DNA from: Burkholderiales bacterium
GTDB taxonomy: Bacteria > Pseudomonadota > Gammaproteobacteria > Burkholderiales > Burkholderiaceae_C
NCBI GenBank assembly: GCA_030604135.1
Contig: JAUVWL010000008.1
Location: 1-64,000, forward strand
Length of the DNA stretch: 64,000 bases
Reading direction: 5' to 3'
Shown here: positions 55,469 to 64,000 of the stretch, one piece after another
How positions within the stretch are numbered: the first letter of the stretch is position 1
How the letters are laid out: every line of letters starts with the position of its first letter
Notes under the pieces: generated by a model
What the model was told of the DNA's origin: nothing
Seen by the model: only the letters and a program-made list of their open reading frames with translations
Database searches by the model: none
Position numbers and translations under genes: made by a program

Positions 55469-55798
55469 ATGAACCTGACGATCAGCGGTCACCACCTCGA
55501 GGTCACACCCGCCTTGCGCGGCTATGTCACCAGCAAGCTCGAACGCATTTCCCGTCATTTCGACCAGGTGGTCGACATCAAGGTGCTGCTGACGGTCGAC
55601 AACCTCAAGGAAAAGGACCTGCGACAGCGGGCCGAATGCAATATCCATGTGAAGGGCAAGGACTTGTTCGCTGAAAGTGCCCATGCCGACCTCTATGCGG
55701 CGGTCGACGAACTGGCCGACAAGCTGGACCGTCAGGTGTTGCGCTACAAAGACAGAACCCAGGACCACCACCATGCAGCGGCCAAGCGCCTGATGTGA
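55469..55798 (+). CDS. hpf: Ribosome hibernation-promoting factor (short form)
   Basis: A 109-residue protein of the HPF/YfiA fold that binds the decoding site of idle 70S ribosomes and supports 100S dimer formation. Typical segments are [25 protein letters not shown] and [25 protein letters not shown]. The His-rich tail ([11 protein letters not shown]) is short, so this is the short form. AAGGAGG precedes the ATG, and a terminator follows before ptsN. Confidence 0.95.
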   Translation: MNLTISGHHLEVTPALRGYVTSKLERISRHFDQVVDIKVLLTVDNLKEKDLRQRAECNIHVKGKDLFAESAHADLYAAVDELADKLDRQVLRYKDRTQDHHHAAAKRLM

Positions 55799-55852
55799 GC
55801 TTGTTCACGCTTTGGCCACGAATGGCCGGGCAAGCATGTTGCGATGCAACAG

Positions 55853-55880
55853 GCCGCTTGATTTGTCAAGCGGCTTTTTT
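55853..55880 (+). terminator. Rho-independent terminator of hpf
   Basis: GCCGCTTGA-TTTG-TCAAGCGGC followed by TTTTTT: a perfect 9-bp stem 55 nt after hpf. Confidence 0.93.
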
Positions 55881-55940
55881 GTCGCCCATGTCTAGCCAAG
55901 GCAACGCATCTGGGCATAATTTACGGTTCACGAGGGCCCC

Positions 55941-56411
55941 ATGAACCGACTTTCTGCCATATTGCCCGCCGCTCAAGTGCTCGTCAGCGTGGATGCCACA
56001 AGCAAGAAACGCGCGTTCGAGGAAGCGGGTTTGCTGTTTGAAACCCTGCACGGTCTCAACCGCGCGCTGATCACCGACAGCCTCTTTGCACGCGAACGAC
56101 TGGGCTCCACCGGGCTGGGCCATGGCGTGGCCATTCCTCATGGCCGCATCAAGGGGCTCAAGCAGCCCCTGGCGGCGGTGTTTCAGCTGTCGCACCCGAT
56201 CGGCTTTGACGCGCCCGACGAACAGCCGGTGCAACTGATGATCTTCCTGCTGGTGCCAGAAGCGGCGACCCAGAAGCACCTGGAGATCCTGTCTGAAATT
56301 GCCGAGCTGCTCAGCGACGCAGGTCTGCGCGAGCGCATGAAGTCGGCGACCGAGGCCGAAGCCTTGCATGGCATGATCAGCGGCTGGCAGTCGGCGCACG
56401 CGGCCGTGTGA
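55941..56411 (+). CDS. ptsN: PTS IIA-like nitrogen regulatory protein PtsN (EIIA-Ntr)
   Basis: A 156-residue phosphocarrier of the nitrogen-related PTS, which controls metabolism by protein contacts rather than sugar uptake. The phosphorylated histidine is H67 in GHGVAIPHGRIKG. A CATAAT hexamer at 55915-55920 is a plausible -10. hprK, the kinase of its partner HPr, is downstream after a repeat-rich gap of 442 bp. Confidence 0.95.
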   Translation: MNRLSAILPAAQVLVSVDATSKKRAFEEAGLLFETLHGLNRALITDSLFARERLGSTGLGHGVAIPHGRIKGLKQPLAAVFQLSHPIGFDAPDEQPVQLMIFLLVPEAATQKHLEILSEIAELLSDAGLRERMKSATEAEALHGMISGWQSAHAAV

Positions 56412-56853
56412 GCTGTTGGCCCCCACGCTCCGCCGCTGCGCGGGTCGCTGAGCAGGGCGCAGCCAGAGTCTGCGCCACATCGGGCTGTCCAAGCCTGCGC
56501 AGGCAGGCTCGGAGCCGCGGCCCTCTGCCCCTCGGGGGCTGACCTTGCTCGGGGCGGCCCTTCGGTGCGGTCGCCGTTGGCCCCCACGCTGGGGCTGTTG
56601 CCCCCACGCTCCGCCGCTGCGCGGGTAGCTGCTCGCTTGCCGTCACTCCCGCGAACGCGGGAGTCCATGACGTGTCACGGTTCGCTGCAAACCACATGGA
56701 CTCCCGCGTGCGCGGGATTGACGAGGGTGCGTGCTGGAGGTCTTCGCGGCCTTCTGTGTACGCCCGCGCTCCCCGGCGGCGCGGGGCGCACGCTTCACAT
56801 GCCACCGCTGCGCGGGTCGAAACTTCAAATCCACTTCGCGGTATAACGCGGTC
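56412..56853. repeat. Repeat-rich spacer between ptsN and hprK
   Basis: A 442-bp gap with no gene. It contains at least two copies of a tail motif (CCCCCACGCTCCGCCGCTGC at about 56420 and 56601). It also contains an inverted pair of REP-like palindromes at 56641-56667 and 56697-56723, about 30 bp apart, sharing ACTCCCGCGNNCGCGGGA. The second half has a further degenerate tail copy near 56800. The hprK promoter is at its right edge. Confidence 0.75.
56842..56847 (+). promoter_or_regulatory. Candidate -10 hexamer of hprK, 6 nt before the ATG
   Basis: TATAAC ends 6 nt before the hprK ATG with no Shine-Dalgarno, which would make the transcript leaderless. It lies right after the repeat-rich spacer. 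Confidence 0.42.
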
Positions 56854-57804
56854 ATGAAACCGACCGTCGTCAGTGCCGATGTCCTGTTCGAAGACCACCG
56901 CGAGGCCCTCAAATGGCAGTGGGTGGCCGGCCTTGGGGCTTCCGAGCGCCGCTTTGACGAGGTGGCGATCCGGGCGGCGCGCTCAGGTGCCGACCTGGTC
57001 GGCTATCTCAATTACATCCACCCCTACCGTGTGCAGGTTTTCGGTGAACGTGAGGTGGCCTACCTGACCAGCCCCAGCGAAGACGACAACCGCCGTCGGG
57101 TGGCGCGCATCGTGACGCTGGAGCCGCCGGTGCTGGTCGTGGCCGATGGCCAGGTGGTGCCGGATGCGCTCATGGCCATGTGCGAGCGGGCGCAAATCCC
57201 GATGTTTGCCACGCCGGAGCCAGCTGCCTTTGTGATCGACGTGTTGCGCGCCTACCTCTCGCGCCATTTTGCCGAGCGCGCATCCATGCACGGGGTGTTC
57301 ATGGACATTCTGGGGACCGGCGTGCTGATCACCGGCGAATCCGGTCTGGGCAAGAGCGAGCTCGGGCTGGAACTGATCTCCCGCGGCCACGGACTGGTGG
57401 CCGACGACGCGGTCGACCTCTACCGCATCAACCAGACCAGCATCGAGGGGCGCTGCCCCGAGTTGCTGCAAAACCTGCTCGAAGTTCGGGGCATCGGGCT
57501 GCTGGACATCAAGGTCATCTTCGGCGAGACAGCGGTGCGCCGCAAGATGCGCCTTTCGCTGATCGTGCACCTGGTGCGCAAGGAGACCCTGGAGCGGGAC
57601 TACGAGCGCATGCCGCACGAACCCCTGTACCAGGATGTGCTGGGTGTGCCGGTGCGCAAGTCGGTGATCCAGGTGGTGGCCGGTCGCAACATTGCCGTGC
57701 TGGTGGAGGCTGCCGTGCGCAACACCATCCTGCAGCTGCGCGGCATTGATACCTATCAGGAGTTCGTGGCCCGCCACCGGGCGGTGATGCAGCAGGGTGA
57801 CTGA
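56854..57804 (+). CDS. hprK: HPr kinase/phosphorylase HprK
   Basis: A 316-residue bifunctional enzyme that phosphorylates and dephosphorylates a serine of HPr. The catalytic domain has [19 protein letters not shown] with the P-loop GESGLGKS, and the HprK signature continues as [11 protein letters not shown] and [15 protein letters not shown]. In betaproteobacteria it acts with PtsN and an HPr encoded elsewhere. It is convergent with fur. Confidence 0.95.
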   Translation: MKPTVVSADVLFEDHREALKWQWVAGLGASERRFDEVAIRAARSGADLVGYLNYIHPYRVQVFGEREVAYLTSPSEDDNRRRVARIVTLEPPVLVVADGQVVPDALMAMCERAQIPMFATPEPAAFVIDVLRAYLSRHFAERASMHGVFMDILGTGVLITGESGLGKSELGLELISRGHGLVADDAVDLYRINQTSIEGRCPELLQNLLEVRGIGLLDIKVIFGETAVRRKMRLSLIVHLVRKETLERDYERMPHEPLYQDVLGVPVRKSVIQVVAGRNIAVLVEAAVRNTILQLRGIDTYQEFVARHRAVMQQGD

Positions 57805-57841
57805 GAGGGTAAGCGGGAATTGGGCGGGGGTGGATCTAGGC

Positions 57842-58276
57842 TCAGCGCTTGTTGCCGCGGTTCGGGCAGTCGGCCTTGGTGCAGTTGGCGTAGAGCGACA
57901 GCGCGTGTTCCTGGAGCTGGAAGCCGCGGGTGGTGGCCACCATCTGCTGGCGCTTCTCGATTTCGGCATCGAAGAACTCCTCGACCCGACCACAATCCAG
58001 GCACACCAGGTGGTCGTGGTGTTGCCCTTCGTTGAGCTCATAGACTGCCTTGCCCGACTCGAAGTTGCTGCGGATCAGCAGGCCAGCCTGCTCGAACTGC
58101 ATCAGCACCCGGTACACCGTGGCCAGGCCGATGTCGGAGCGGTCGTCCAGCAACACCCGGAACACGTCTTCGGCGGTCATGTGCCGCTGCTTGGCGTTCT
58201 GGAACACGTCGAGAATCTTCAGCCGGGGCAGGGTGGCCTTGAGTCCGGTGCTCTTGAGTTCTTCGATGTTCGTCAT
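57842..58276 (-). CDS. fur: Ferric uptake regulator Fur
   Basis: A 144-residue iron-responsive repressor. The winged helix covers residues 1-85 ([34 protein letters not shown]). The metal-binding dimer domain has [16 protein letters not shown], and a second CxxC-like pair lies in [14 protein letters not shown] 58276 is used instead of the longer ORF start because Fur proteins begin MTNIEELK-like. It is divergent from bamE, the usual arrangement in betaproteobacteria. Confidence 0.96.
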   Translation of the reverse strand: MTNIEELKSTGLKATLPRLKILDVFQNAKQRHMTAEDVFRVLLDDRSDIGLATVYRVLMQFEQAGLLIRSNFESGKAVYELNEGQHHDHLVCLDCGRVEEFFDAEIEKRQQMVATTRGFQLQEHALSLYANCTKADCPNRGNKR

Positions 58277-58373
58277 GGCGGCTTGGCGGGAGCGGAACGG
58301 AACCCCGAACTGCGGGGAAGCGGCGGGCGGCGGCCGGGCAACTTGCTTAGTGCAGGCGGTCACACCCCGGGGC

Positions 58374-58379
58374 TACAAT
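58374..58379 (+). promoter_or_regulatory. Candidate -10 hexamer of the bamE operon
   Basis: TACAAT lies about 80 nt before the bamE start in the fur-bamE divergent region. No good -35 is at the right distance. Confidence 0.35.
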
Positions 58380-58461
58380 GACCGATCATATCGCCAGCGC
58401 GCGTGCGGAGTGTCCAAGTCCATGAGATGCCTGCGGAAAGCGCACTTTTCAGGCCTGCCCC

Positions 58462-59010
58462 ATGTCTCAGTTTCCGTCATCATGCCGCGCCCGTGCGGCC
58501 CTGCTTGGCCTGGCGGCCTTGCTGGCCGGTTGTGCTTCGGGCTTGCCCTCCTTCGGTGAAGTGGGTTCGCTGGTTTCGCCCTACCGGATCGACATCATTC
58601 AGGGCAATGTGGTCACCCGAGAGCAGGCGCAGGCCCTGCAGACCGGCATGCCGCGTGACCAGGTGCGGGACATTCTGGGAACGCCACTGCTGGCCAGCGT
58701 CTTCCATGCCGACCGATGGGACTATGTGTTCACCTTCCAGCGCCAGGGGCAACCTGCCCAGCAACGCAAGCTGGCGGTGTTTTTCAGAGACGGGCTGCTG
58801 GAGCGGGTCGAGTCCGACGAGTTGCCCAGCGAGGCCGAGTTCGTCGCATCGCTGGATGTGCGGCGGCGTGCCGGCCGGGCGCCGGCTCTCGAGGCGACGG
58901 AAGAGCAGCTCCGGCGATTCCAGGAGCGCAACCAGGTGGTCGCACCCGCTCCGGCAGCGCCACCGGCCGCAGCAACTCGCAGCTTCCCCCCCCTGGAGGC
59001 TGACCGATGA
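58462..59010 (+). CDS. bamE: Outer-membrane protein assembly lipoprotein BamE
   Basis: A 182-residue component of the BAM complex that inserts beta-barrel proteins into the outer membrane. The lipobox LAGC lies near residue 24. The BamE core is seen as [20 protein letters not shown] and [28 protein letters not shown]. The C-terminus is extended by an Arg/Ala/Pro-rich tail, making it longer than E. coli BamE (113). Its stop overlaps dapB by ATGA. Confidence 0.94.
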   Translation: MSQFPSSCRARAALLGLAALLAGCASGLPSFGEVGSLVSPYRIDIIQGNVVTREQAQALQTGMPRDQVRDILGTPLLASVFHADRWDYVFTFQRQGQPAQQRKLAVFFRDGLLERVESDELPSEAEFVASLDVRRRAGRAPALEATEEQLRRFQERNQVVAPAPAAPPAAATRSFPPLEADR

Positions 59011-59822
59011 GCCACCCGTTTCAGCACCGCGTCTGCATTGCAGGCGCCAGCGGCCGCATGGGCCAGATGCTGGTCGATGCCGTGCGCCACAGCGGCGATT
59101 GCGTCCTGGCTGGCGCGCTTGACGTCGCCTCCAGTCCGTCCATCGGCCTGGACGCGGGCGCCGCAACCGGGCAGCCCACGGGCGTGGCCATCACGGCCGA
59201 TCTTGCCGCCGGCCTGGCCGGCAGCCAGTGTCTGATCGACTTCACGCGGCCCGAAGGCACCATGGTGCACCTGCGCGAATGTGCGCGCCAGGGTGTGAAC
59301 CTGGTCATCGGTACCACGGGCTTCTCTGAAGAACAAAAGGCCGAGATCGCCGAGGCGGCTCGGTCCATCGCCATCGTCATGGCGCCCAACATGAGCGTGG
59401 GCGTCAATGTGACCCTCAAGCTGCTGGACATGGCGGCCAGAGCGCTGTCCACCGGCTACGACATCGAAGTCATCGAGGCCCACCATCGCCACAAAGTCGA
59501 CGCGCCCAGTGGCACAGCACTCAAGATGGGCGAGGTGATTGCCAGCGCCCTCGGTCGAGACCTCAAGGACTGCGCTGTCTACGCCCGCGAGGGCGTGACC
59601 GGCGAGCGCGATCCTTCCAGCATCGGTTTTGCCACCATCCGCGGCGGCGACATCGTGGGTGACCACACCGTGTTGTTTGCGGGCACCGGTGAGCGCATTG
59701 AAATCACCCACAAGTCGGCCAGCCGGGCCACCTACGCCCAGGGCAGCCTGCGTGCGGTGCGTTTCCTGGCCGGGCGCCCAGCCGGGCTGTACGACATGTT
59801 CGACGTCCTGGGGCTGCGCTGA
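59007..59822 (+). CDS. dapB: 4-hydroxy-tetrahydrodipicolinate reductase DapB
   Basis: A 271-residue NAD(P)H-dependent enzyme of lysine and diaminopimelate synthesis. The Rossmann start is [15 protein letters not shown]. The catalytic segment [20 protein letters not shown] holds the His pair and Lys. The GTTGFSEEQ and [10 protein letters not shown] elements are also present. It is translationally coupled to bamE and lies 3 nt before exbB. Confidence 0.97.
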   Translation: MSHPFQHRVCIAGASGRMGQMLVDAVRHSGDCVLAGALDVASSPSIGLDAGAATGQPTGVAITADLAAGLAGSQCLIDFTRPEGTMVHLRECARQGVNLVIGTTGFSEEQKAEIAEAARSIAIVMAPNMSVGVNVTLKLLDMAARALSTGYDIEVIEAHHRHKVDAPSGTALKMGEVIASALGRDLKDCAVYAREGVTGERDPSSIGFATIRGGDIVGDHTVLFAGTGERIEITHKSASRATYAQGSLRAVRFLAGRPAGLYDMFDVLGLR

Positions 59823-59825
59823 AAC

Positions 59826-60524
59826 ATGGGCGGCAGCGTCTGGGAGACCGTCTGGCAACAGGGTGACGCCGTCAGCCGTGGCATTGCCCTTTTGTTGCTG
59901 GCCATGTCGGTGTCCAGCTGGGTGGTGATTCTCTGGAAGTCCTGGGTCCTGCGGCGTGGCGTGAACAACCTTCAGGCGGCCACTGCCGCCTTCTGGCAGG
60001 GGGAGCACCTGGACGATGGTCAGCAGCGCCTGCGCCAGGCCGACCGGCGCCGCTGGCTGCTCCCCTTGCTGCTGGCGGCACGCGAGTTGCCAGCCAGCGG
60101 TGGCGCCACCCTGGCCGCCGCCGGTGACCGGGCGCAACAGTTGACCCGCGTGCTGCGCGACGCCTTGCACCGCGTGCTGCACCGCTTGCAGTTCGGTCAG
60201 GTGTTGCTGGCCACCGTTGGCGCCACCGCTCCCTTTGTGGGCTTGCTGGGTACCGTCTGGGGCATTTTCCATGCATTGACCGGTATCGGGGCCGATGGCC
60301 AGGCTTTTCGCATCGAGCAGGTTTCCGGTCCGGTCGGTGAGGCCCTCATCATGACCGCGGCTGGCCTGGCGGTGGCGATCCCGGCGGTGCTGGCCTACAA
60401 CGTCCTGGGCCGCCAGATCGGTCGCATCGAAGCCGAACTCGAAGGCTTCGCCCGCGACCTGCGCGAACTGCTCAGCCACAGCGACACCAGCGTGGACCGC
60501 CCTGGCAAAGCGGAGTCCAGGTGA
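59826..60524 (+). CDS. exbB: MotA/TolQ/ExbB proton channel family protein (ExbB-like)
   Basis: A 232-residue inner-membrane protein with three helices at about 15-35, 125-150 and 170-190. The conserved channel segments VLLATVGATAPFVGLLGTVWGI and GEALIMTAAGLAVAIPAVLAYN are present. Together with the next gene it forms a proton-driven motor that powers TonB-type import. No tonB is nearby. Confidence 0.93.
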   Translation: MGGSVWETVWQQGDAVSRGIALLLLAMSVSSWVVILWKSWVLRRGVNNLQAATAAFWQGEHLDDGQQRLRQADRRRWLLPLLLAARELPASGGATLAAAGDRAQQLTRVLRDALHRVLHRLQFGQVLLATVGATAPFVGLLGTVWGIFHALTGIGADGQAFRIEQVSGPVGEALIMTAAGLAVAIPAVLAYNVLGRQIGRIEAELEGFARDLRELLSHSDTSVDRPGKAESR

Positions 60525-60567
60525 ACACAAGGGCGCCTTCCCTGCCCAGCGGCGGAGCACAGACCAC

Positions 60568-61020
60568 ATGACTTTCGGCCGGCTTGAGAAGCCCCAGGGC
60601 CACCGGCCCATGAGCGACATCAACGTCACGCCGCTGGTGGACGTGATGCTGGTGCTGCTGGTCATCTTCATCATCGCGGCCCCGGTCATGGCCAGTCGTC
60701 TGCAGCTGGACCTGCCCAGCGCCGATGTGCCGTTGGCGGTGGCCCAGCCCGACGCGGCGGTGGTTTCGGTGGGCCTGGACGCCGACGGCGTTGTCTACCT
60801 CAACGACGAGCCGGTCGACACCGTGCGGCTGCGACAGCGGCTGAATGAGGCGGCTGCGGCCGACCCGGATGCCGAATTGCAGCTGCGGGCCGATGCCCGC
60901 GTGCCCTATGGCCGTGTGGTCCAGGTGATCGGCCTGGCCCAGGCGGCGGGGCTGTCACGTATCGGTTTTGTGTCCGAGCCGGGTGAAACCCCGGTCGAAG
61001 CTGCCGAGAACCTGCGCTGA
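60568..61020 (+). CDS. exbD: Biopolymer transporter ExbD
   Basis: A 150-residue single-pass protein. [25 protein letters not shown] holds the one membrane helix with the proton-carrying Asp of the PLVDVML motif. The rest is a periplasmic domain with the strand [22 protein letters not shown]. It follows exbB by 43 nt. The N-terminal 14 residues are a short Lys/Arg-containing tail. Confidence 0.94.
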   Translation: MTFGRLEKPQGHRPMSDINVTPLVDVMLVLLVIFIIAAPVMASRLQLDLPSADVPLAVAQPDAAVVSVGLDADGVVYLNDEPVDTVRLRQRLNEAAAADPDAELQLRADARVPYGRVVQVIGLAQAAGLSRIGFVSEPGETPVEAAENLR

Positions 61021-61117
61021 GCTGCTGGCGGCGCAGGGCCTAAAATCAGGGATTGACCGCCGCGGTGCCTGCCTGTCAGGCGCTAGGCTGGCGACGCCCG
61101 TCCGCACCCCCTGTCTC

Positions 61118-63793
61118 ATGCAAGCCCAATACCAACACCGCGAAGTCGAGCGTGCCGCGCACGACCACTGGACCGCCACCGACGCCTACCGTGTGACCGA
61201 AGACGCGGGCAGGAAGAAGTTCTATGCCTGCTCCATGCTGCCCTACCCGAGCGGCAAGCTGCACATGGGGCACGTGCGCAACTACACCATCAACGACATG
61301 CTCACGCGCTACCTGCGCATGAATGGCTACAACGTGTTGATGCCCATGGGCTGGGACGCCTTCGGTTTACCCGCCGAGAACGCGGCACTGAAGAACAAGG
61401 TGCCGCCAGCGAAGTGGACCTACGAGAACATCGCCTACATGAAGCAGCAGATGCAGGCGATGGGGCTGGCCATCGACTGGAGCCGCGAAGTGGCCACCTG
61501 CGACCCCAGCTACTACAAGTGGAACCAGTGGCTGTTTCTGAAGATGCTGGAGAAAGGCATCGCCTACCGCAAGACGCAGGTGGTGAACTGGGACCCGGTG
61601 GACCAGACCGTGCTGGCCAACGAGCAGGTGATTGATGGCAAGGGATGGCGCACCGGCGCCGTGGTCGAAAAGCGCGAGATCCCCGGCTACTACCTGAACA
61701 TCACCGCCTACGCCGACGAACTGCTCGACCACGTGCAGATCGGCAACGAAAAAGCCACGCTCAACGGCTGGCCCGACAAGGTGCGGCTGATGCAGGAGAA
61801 CTGGATCGGCAAGAGCGAGGGCGTGCGATTTGCCTTCCCGCACACGGTCCAGGATGCCAGTGGTGAACCGATCGGCGGCGGCCGGATGTATGTCTTCACC
61901 ACCCGTGCCGACACCATCATGGGCGTGACCTTCTGCGCCGTGGCGCCGGAGCACCCGCTGGCCACGCACGCCGCTGCCAGCAACCCGGCTCTGGCCGCAT
62001 TCATCGAAGAATGCAAGACCGGTGGCACGACCGAGGCAGAACTGGCCACGCAGGAAAAGAAGGGCATGGCCACCGGCCTGTCCGTCACCCACCCGCTCAC
62101 CGGTGACGAGGTGGATGTGTGGGTCGGCAACTATGTGCTGATGAGTTACGGCGACGGCGCGGTGATGGGTGTGCCTGCGCACGACGAGCGCGATTTTGCG
62201 TTCGCGAAGAAATACGGCCTGAAGATCCAGCAGGTGGTGGCGGTTGAAGGCGAGACCTTCAGCCTGGATGCCTGGGCCGACTGGTACGGCGACAAACAGC
62301 GCGGCGAGTGCATCAACTCCGGTGTGCTTGATGGCCTGTCCCACAAGGCCGCCGTGGACAAGGTGGCCGCGCTGCTGGCCGCCAAGGGCATGGGCGAGAA
62401 GAAGACCACCTTCCGCCTGCGCGACTGGGGCGTGAGCCGCCAGCGTTACTGGGGCACGCCCATCCCCATCATCCACTGCGAAGAACATGGTGCGGTGCCG
62501 GTGCCGGAAAAAGACCTGCCGGTGGTGCTGCCGCAGGACTGCATTCCCGATGGCTCGGGCAACCCGCTGCACAAGCACGAGGCCTTCCACGCTGGCGTGG
62601 TCTGCCCGGTGTGCGGCAAGCCCGCGCGGCGTGAGACCGACACCATGGACACCTTCGTGGACTCGTCCTGGTATTTCATGCGCTACTGCGACCCGAAGAA
62701 TTCGGAAGCGATGGTGGCCGAAGGCGCCGACTACTGGATGCCGATGGACCAGTACATCGGTGGCATCGAACACGCCATCCTGCACCTGCTGTATGCGCGC
62801 TTCTGGACCAAGGTCATGCGCGATCTGGGCCTGGTGAAGGTGGACGAGCCCTTCACCCAACTGCTGACGCAGGGCATGGTGCTCAACCACATCTACTCGC
62901 GCCGCACCGAGAAAGGCGGCAAAGAGTATTTCTGGCCGCAGGACGTGGAGCATGTGCACGACGAAGTGGGCAAAATCGTCGGCGCCAAGCTGATCAAGGC
63001 GGTGGGTGACCTGCCCGTGGGCACGGCCATCGACTACGAGGGCGTGGGCACCATGTCCAAGTCCAAGAACAACGGTGTCGACCCGCAGGACCTGATCGAA
63101 AAGTACGGCGCCGACACCGCGCGCCTGTACACCATGTTCACCGCACCACCCGAGGCCACGCTGGAGTGGAACGACGCGGCAGTGGAGGGCAGCTATCGTT
63201 TCCTCAGGCGCGTCTGGGCGTTTGCCCACAAACACGCGGATGCCCTGCGGTCGGCCACTGGCCGTGACCTGAGCCAGGCCAGCCTGCGCGCCGAGAGCAA
63301 AAAGCTGCGCCGCGAGATGTACCTGGTGCTCAAGCAGGTCAGCTATGACTACGAGCGCATGCAGTACAACACGGTGGTGTCGGGCTGCATGAAGCTGCTC
63401 AACGCGCTGGAGGACTTTGACTTCGACGACAGCGAAGGCGACAGCGCTGTGCGTTGTGAAGGCGCCTCCTTGCTGCTGCGCTTGCTGTACCCTGCCTGTC
63501 CGCACATCAGCCATGCACTGTGGACCGGCCTGGGGTATGCCCAGGTGGTGGGTGACCTGCTCGACGCGCCCTGGCCGGAAGTTGACGAATCGGCCCTGGT
63601 GCAGGACGAGATCGAGCTGGTGCTGCAGGTCAACGGCAAGCTGCGTGGCAGCGTGACCGTGCCCGCCGGCGCCGACAAGGCGGCCATCGAGGCGGCTGCG
63701 CTGGCCTGCGAAGCCTTCATCAAGCATGCCCAGGGCGCATCGCCGAAAAAGGTGGTGGTGGTGCCCGGGCGTCTGGTCAACGTGGTGGTTTGA
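61118..63793 (+). CDS. leuS: Leucyl-tRNA synthetase
   Basis: An 891-residue class Ia enzyme that charges tRNA-Leu. The HIGH box is [14 protein letters not shown] near residue 45. The editing (CP1) domain has [21 protein letters not shown] and [16 protein letters not shown]. The KMSKS box reads [12 protein letters not shown], with Thr in place of the first Lys. The C-terminal domain ends in [22 protein letters not shown] at 61041-61046 may be its -10, inside the gap after exbD. Confidence 0.97.
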   Translation: MQAQYQHREVERAAHDHWTATDAYRVTEDAGRKKFYACSMLPYPSGKLHMGHVRNYTINDMLTRYLRMNGYNVLMPMGWDAFGLPAENAALKNKVPPAKWTYENIAYMKQQMQAMGLAIDWSREVATCDPSYYKWNQWLFLKMLEKGIAYRKTQVVNWDPVDQTVLANEQVIDGKGWRTGAVVEKREIPGYYLNITAYADELLDHVQIGNEKATLNGWPDKVRLMQENWIGKSEGVRFAFPHTVQDASGEPIGGGRMYVFTTRADTIMGVTFCAVAPEHPLATHAAASNPALAAFIEECKTGGTTEAELATQEKKGMATGLSVTHPLTGDEVDVWVGNYVLMSYGDGAVMGVPAHDERDFAFAKKYGLKIQQVVAVEGETFSLDAWADWYGDKQRGECINSGVLDGLSHKAAVDKVAALLAAKGMGEKKTTFRLRDWGVSRQRYWGTPIPIIHCEEHGAVPVPEKDLPVVLPQDCIPDGSGNPLHKHEAFHAGVVCPVCGKPARRETDTMDTFVDSSWYFMRYCDPKNSEAMVAEGADYWMPMDQYIGGIEHAILHLLYARFWTKVMRDLGLVKVDEPFTQLLTQGMVLNHIYSRRTEKGGKEYFWPQDVEHVHDEVGKIVGAKLIKAVGDLPVGTAIDYEGVGTMSKSKNNGVDPQDLIEKYGADTARLYTMFTAPPEATLEWNDAAVEGSYRFLRRVWAFAHKHADALRSATGRDLSQASLRAESKKLRREMYLVLKQVSYDYERMQYNTVVSGCMKLLNALEDFDFDDSEGDSAVRCEGASLLLRLLYPACPHISHALWTGLGYAQVVGDLLDAPWPEVDESALVQDEIELVLQVNGKLRGSVTVPAGADKAAIEAAALACEAFIKHAQGASPKKVVVVPGRLVNVVV

Positions 63794-63807
63794 ACGAGGA
63801 CAAGAAC

Positions 63808-64000
63808 ATGGCGTCACGGTCACTTTCCGTCACCAGCAGGCGGGGTCTGCTGAGAAGCGCACTGGGAGCCGGTGGGCTGGGTGCACTTGCCTGGCTGAGC
63901 GGTTGTGGGTTCACCTTGCGTGGCGCGCCGACCTTCCCGTTTCAGGTGATGCGCGTGACCGGCCTGGAAAGCGGCGGTGTCACCCGAGCCTTGCGTGGCG
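63808..64000 (+). CDS. lptE: LPS-assembly lipoprotein LptE (5' part)
   Basis: The first 64 codons of a lipoprotein. An Arg-rich N-terminus (SRRGLLRSALGAGG) leads to a lipobox LSGC and then the typical LptE opening CGFTLRGAPTFPFQ. LptE plugs the LptD barrel that delivers lipopolysaccharide to the outer leaflet. It follows leuS by 14 nt with a GAGGA ribosome site, the usual leuS-lptE-holA order. The gene runs out of the window. Confidence 0.9.
   Translation, partial: MASRSLSVTSRRGLLRSALGAGGLGALAWLSGCGFTLRGAPTFPFQVMRVTGLESGGVTRALRG

Noticed and set aside
61367-63823. 818-codon minus-strand frame opposite leuS
   Set aside because: No family features and it lies entirely inside the well-supported leuS gene; an antisense shadow.

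Overview
The window is a high-G+C chromosomal segment from a betaproteobacterium. Gene content and order point to Burkholderiales, most likely Comamonadaceae of a Hydrogenophaga/Acidovorax type. Indicators are dapB-exbB-exbD-leuS-lptE, hpf-ptsN-hprK, purE-purK next to a Sua5-type tsaC, a FisR-type sigma54 activator, eutBC and the carboxynorspermidine genes. The family assignment rests on recognising protein families by eye; no database search was run.

Layout. 1-1190 is acquired DNA: the left end of an IS3-family element and two lower-G+C gene cassettes (SRPBCC protein, P-loop kinase-like protein) separated by a well-formed 60-bp integron attC site. 1190-1420 is unexplained. 1421-14594 is mostly housekeeping: thioredoxin/CnoX-like protein, purE, purK, tsaC, a SemiSWEET, PBP4 (dacB), tsaB, rimI, a family-4 uracil-DNA glycosylase, an acyltransferase plus EamA exporter, pyrF and a GST. 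14607-17733 holds a thioesterase, a CYTH-CHAD triphosphatase and a MipA-like outer-membrane protein. 17834-19083 is a decayed defence locus: an internally deleted type ISP restriction-modification gene followed by DUF3800. 19277-25854 holds uvrA, an MFS transporter, a ClC protein with an altered gating motif, and ssb. 26073-28574 holds a lipase and a DUF3422 protein.

28595-31324 is a likely sulfur/redox module. A sigma54 activator carries a three-cysteine PAS-type sensor and is divergent from an orphan Rieske protein with a -24/-12 promoter; a periplasmic DsrE protein follows. 31446-37503 holds a methyltransferase and the minus-strand run nspC - carboxynorspermidine synthase - mnmA - SulP. 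37723-40373 holds eutB, eutC and arfB. 40670-45593 holds a lipoprotein, a hemerythrin, two flavin split-barrel proteins (one a split barrel-GAF-winged helix fusion), a Nudix hydrolase and an unknown exported protein. 45627-51377 holds pntA, pntB, an acyl-CoA ligase and mtnN. 51542-55274 holds corA, a patatin and a second MFS protein. 55469-57804 holds hpf, ptsN and hprK, with a repeat-rich 440-bp gap. 57842 to the end holds fur, bamE, dapB, exbB, exbD, leuS and the start of lptE.

The observations most worth following are: (1) the FisR-like activator and lone Rieske gene; (2) the split barrel-GAF-winged helix protein beside a hemerythrin; (3) the integron cassettes with an IS3 element next to a half attC site; (4) the decayed type ISP/DUF3800 locus; (5) paired REP-like palindromes; (6) several genes whose -10 hexamer lies 6-7 nt before the start codon with no Shine-Dalgarno, suggesting leaderless transcripts. 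No tRNA, rRNA or CRISPR array was seen.
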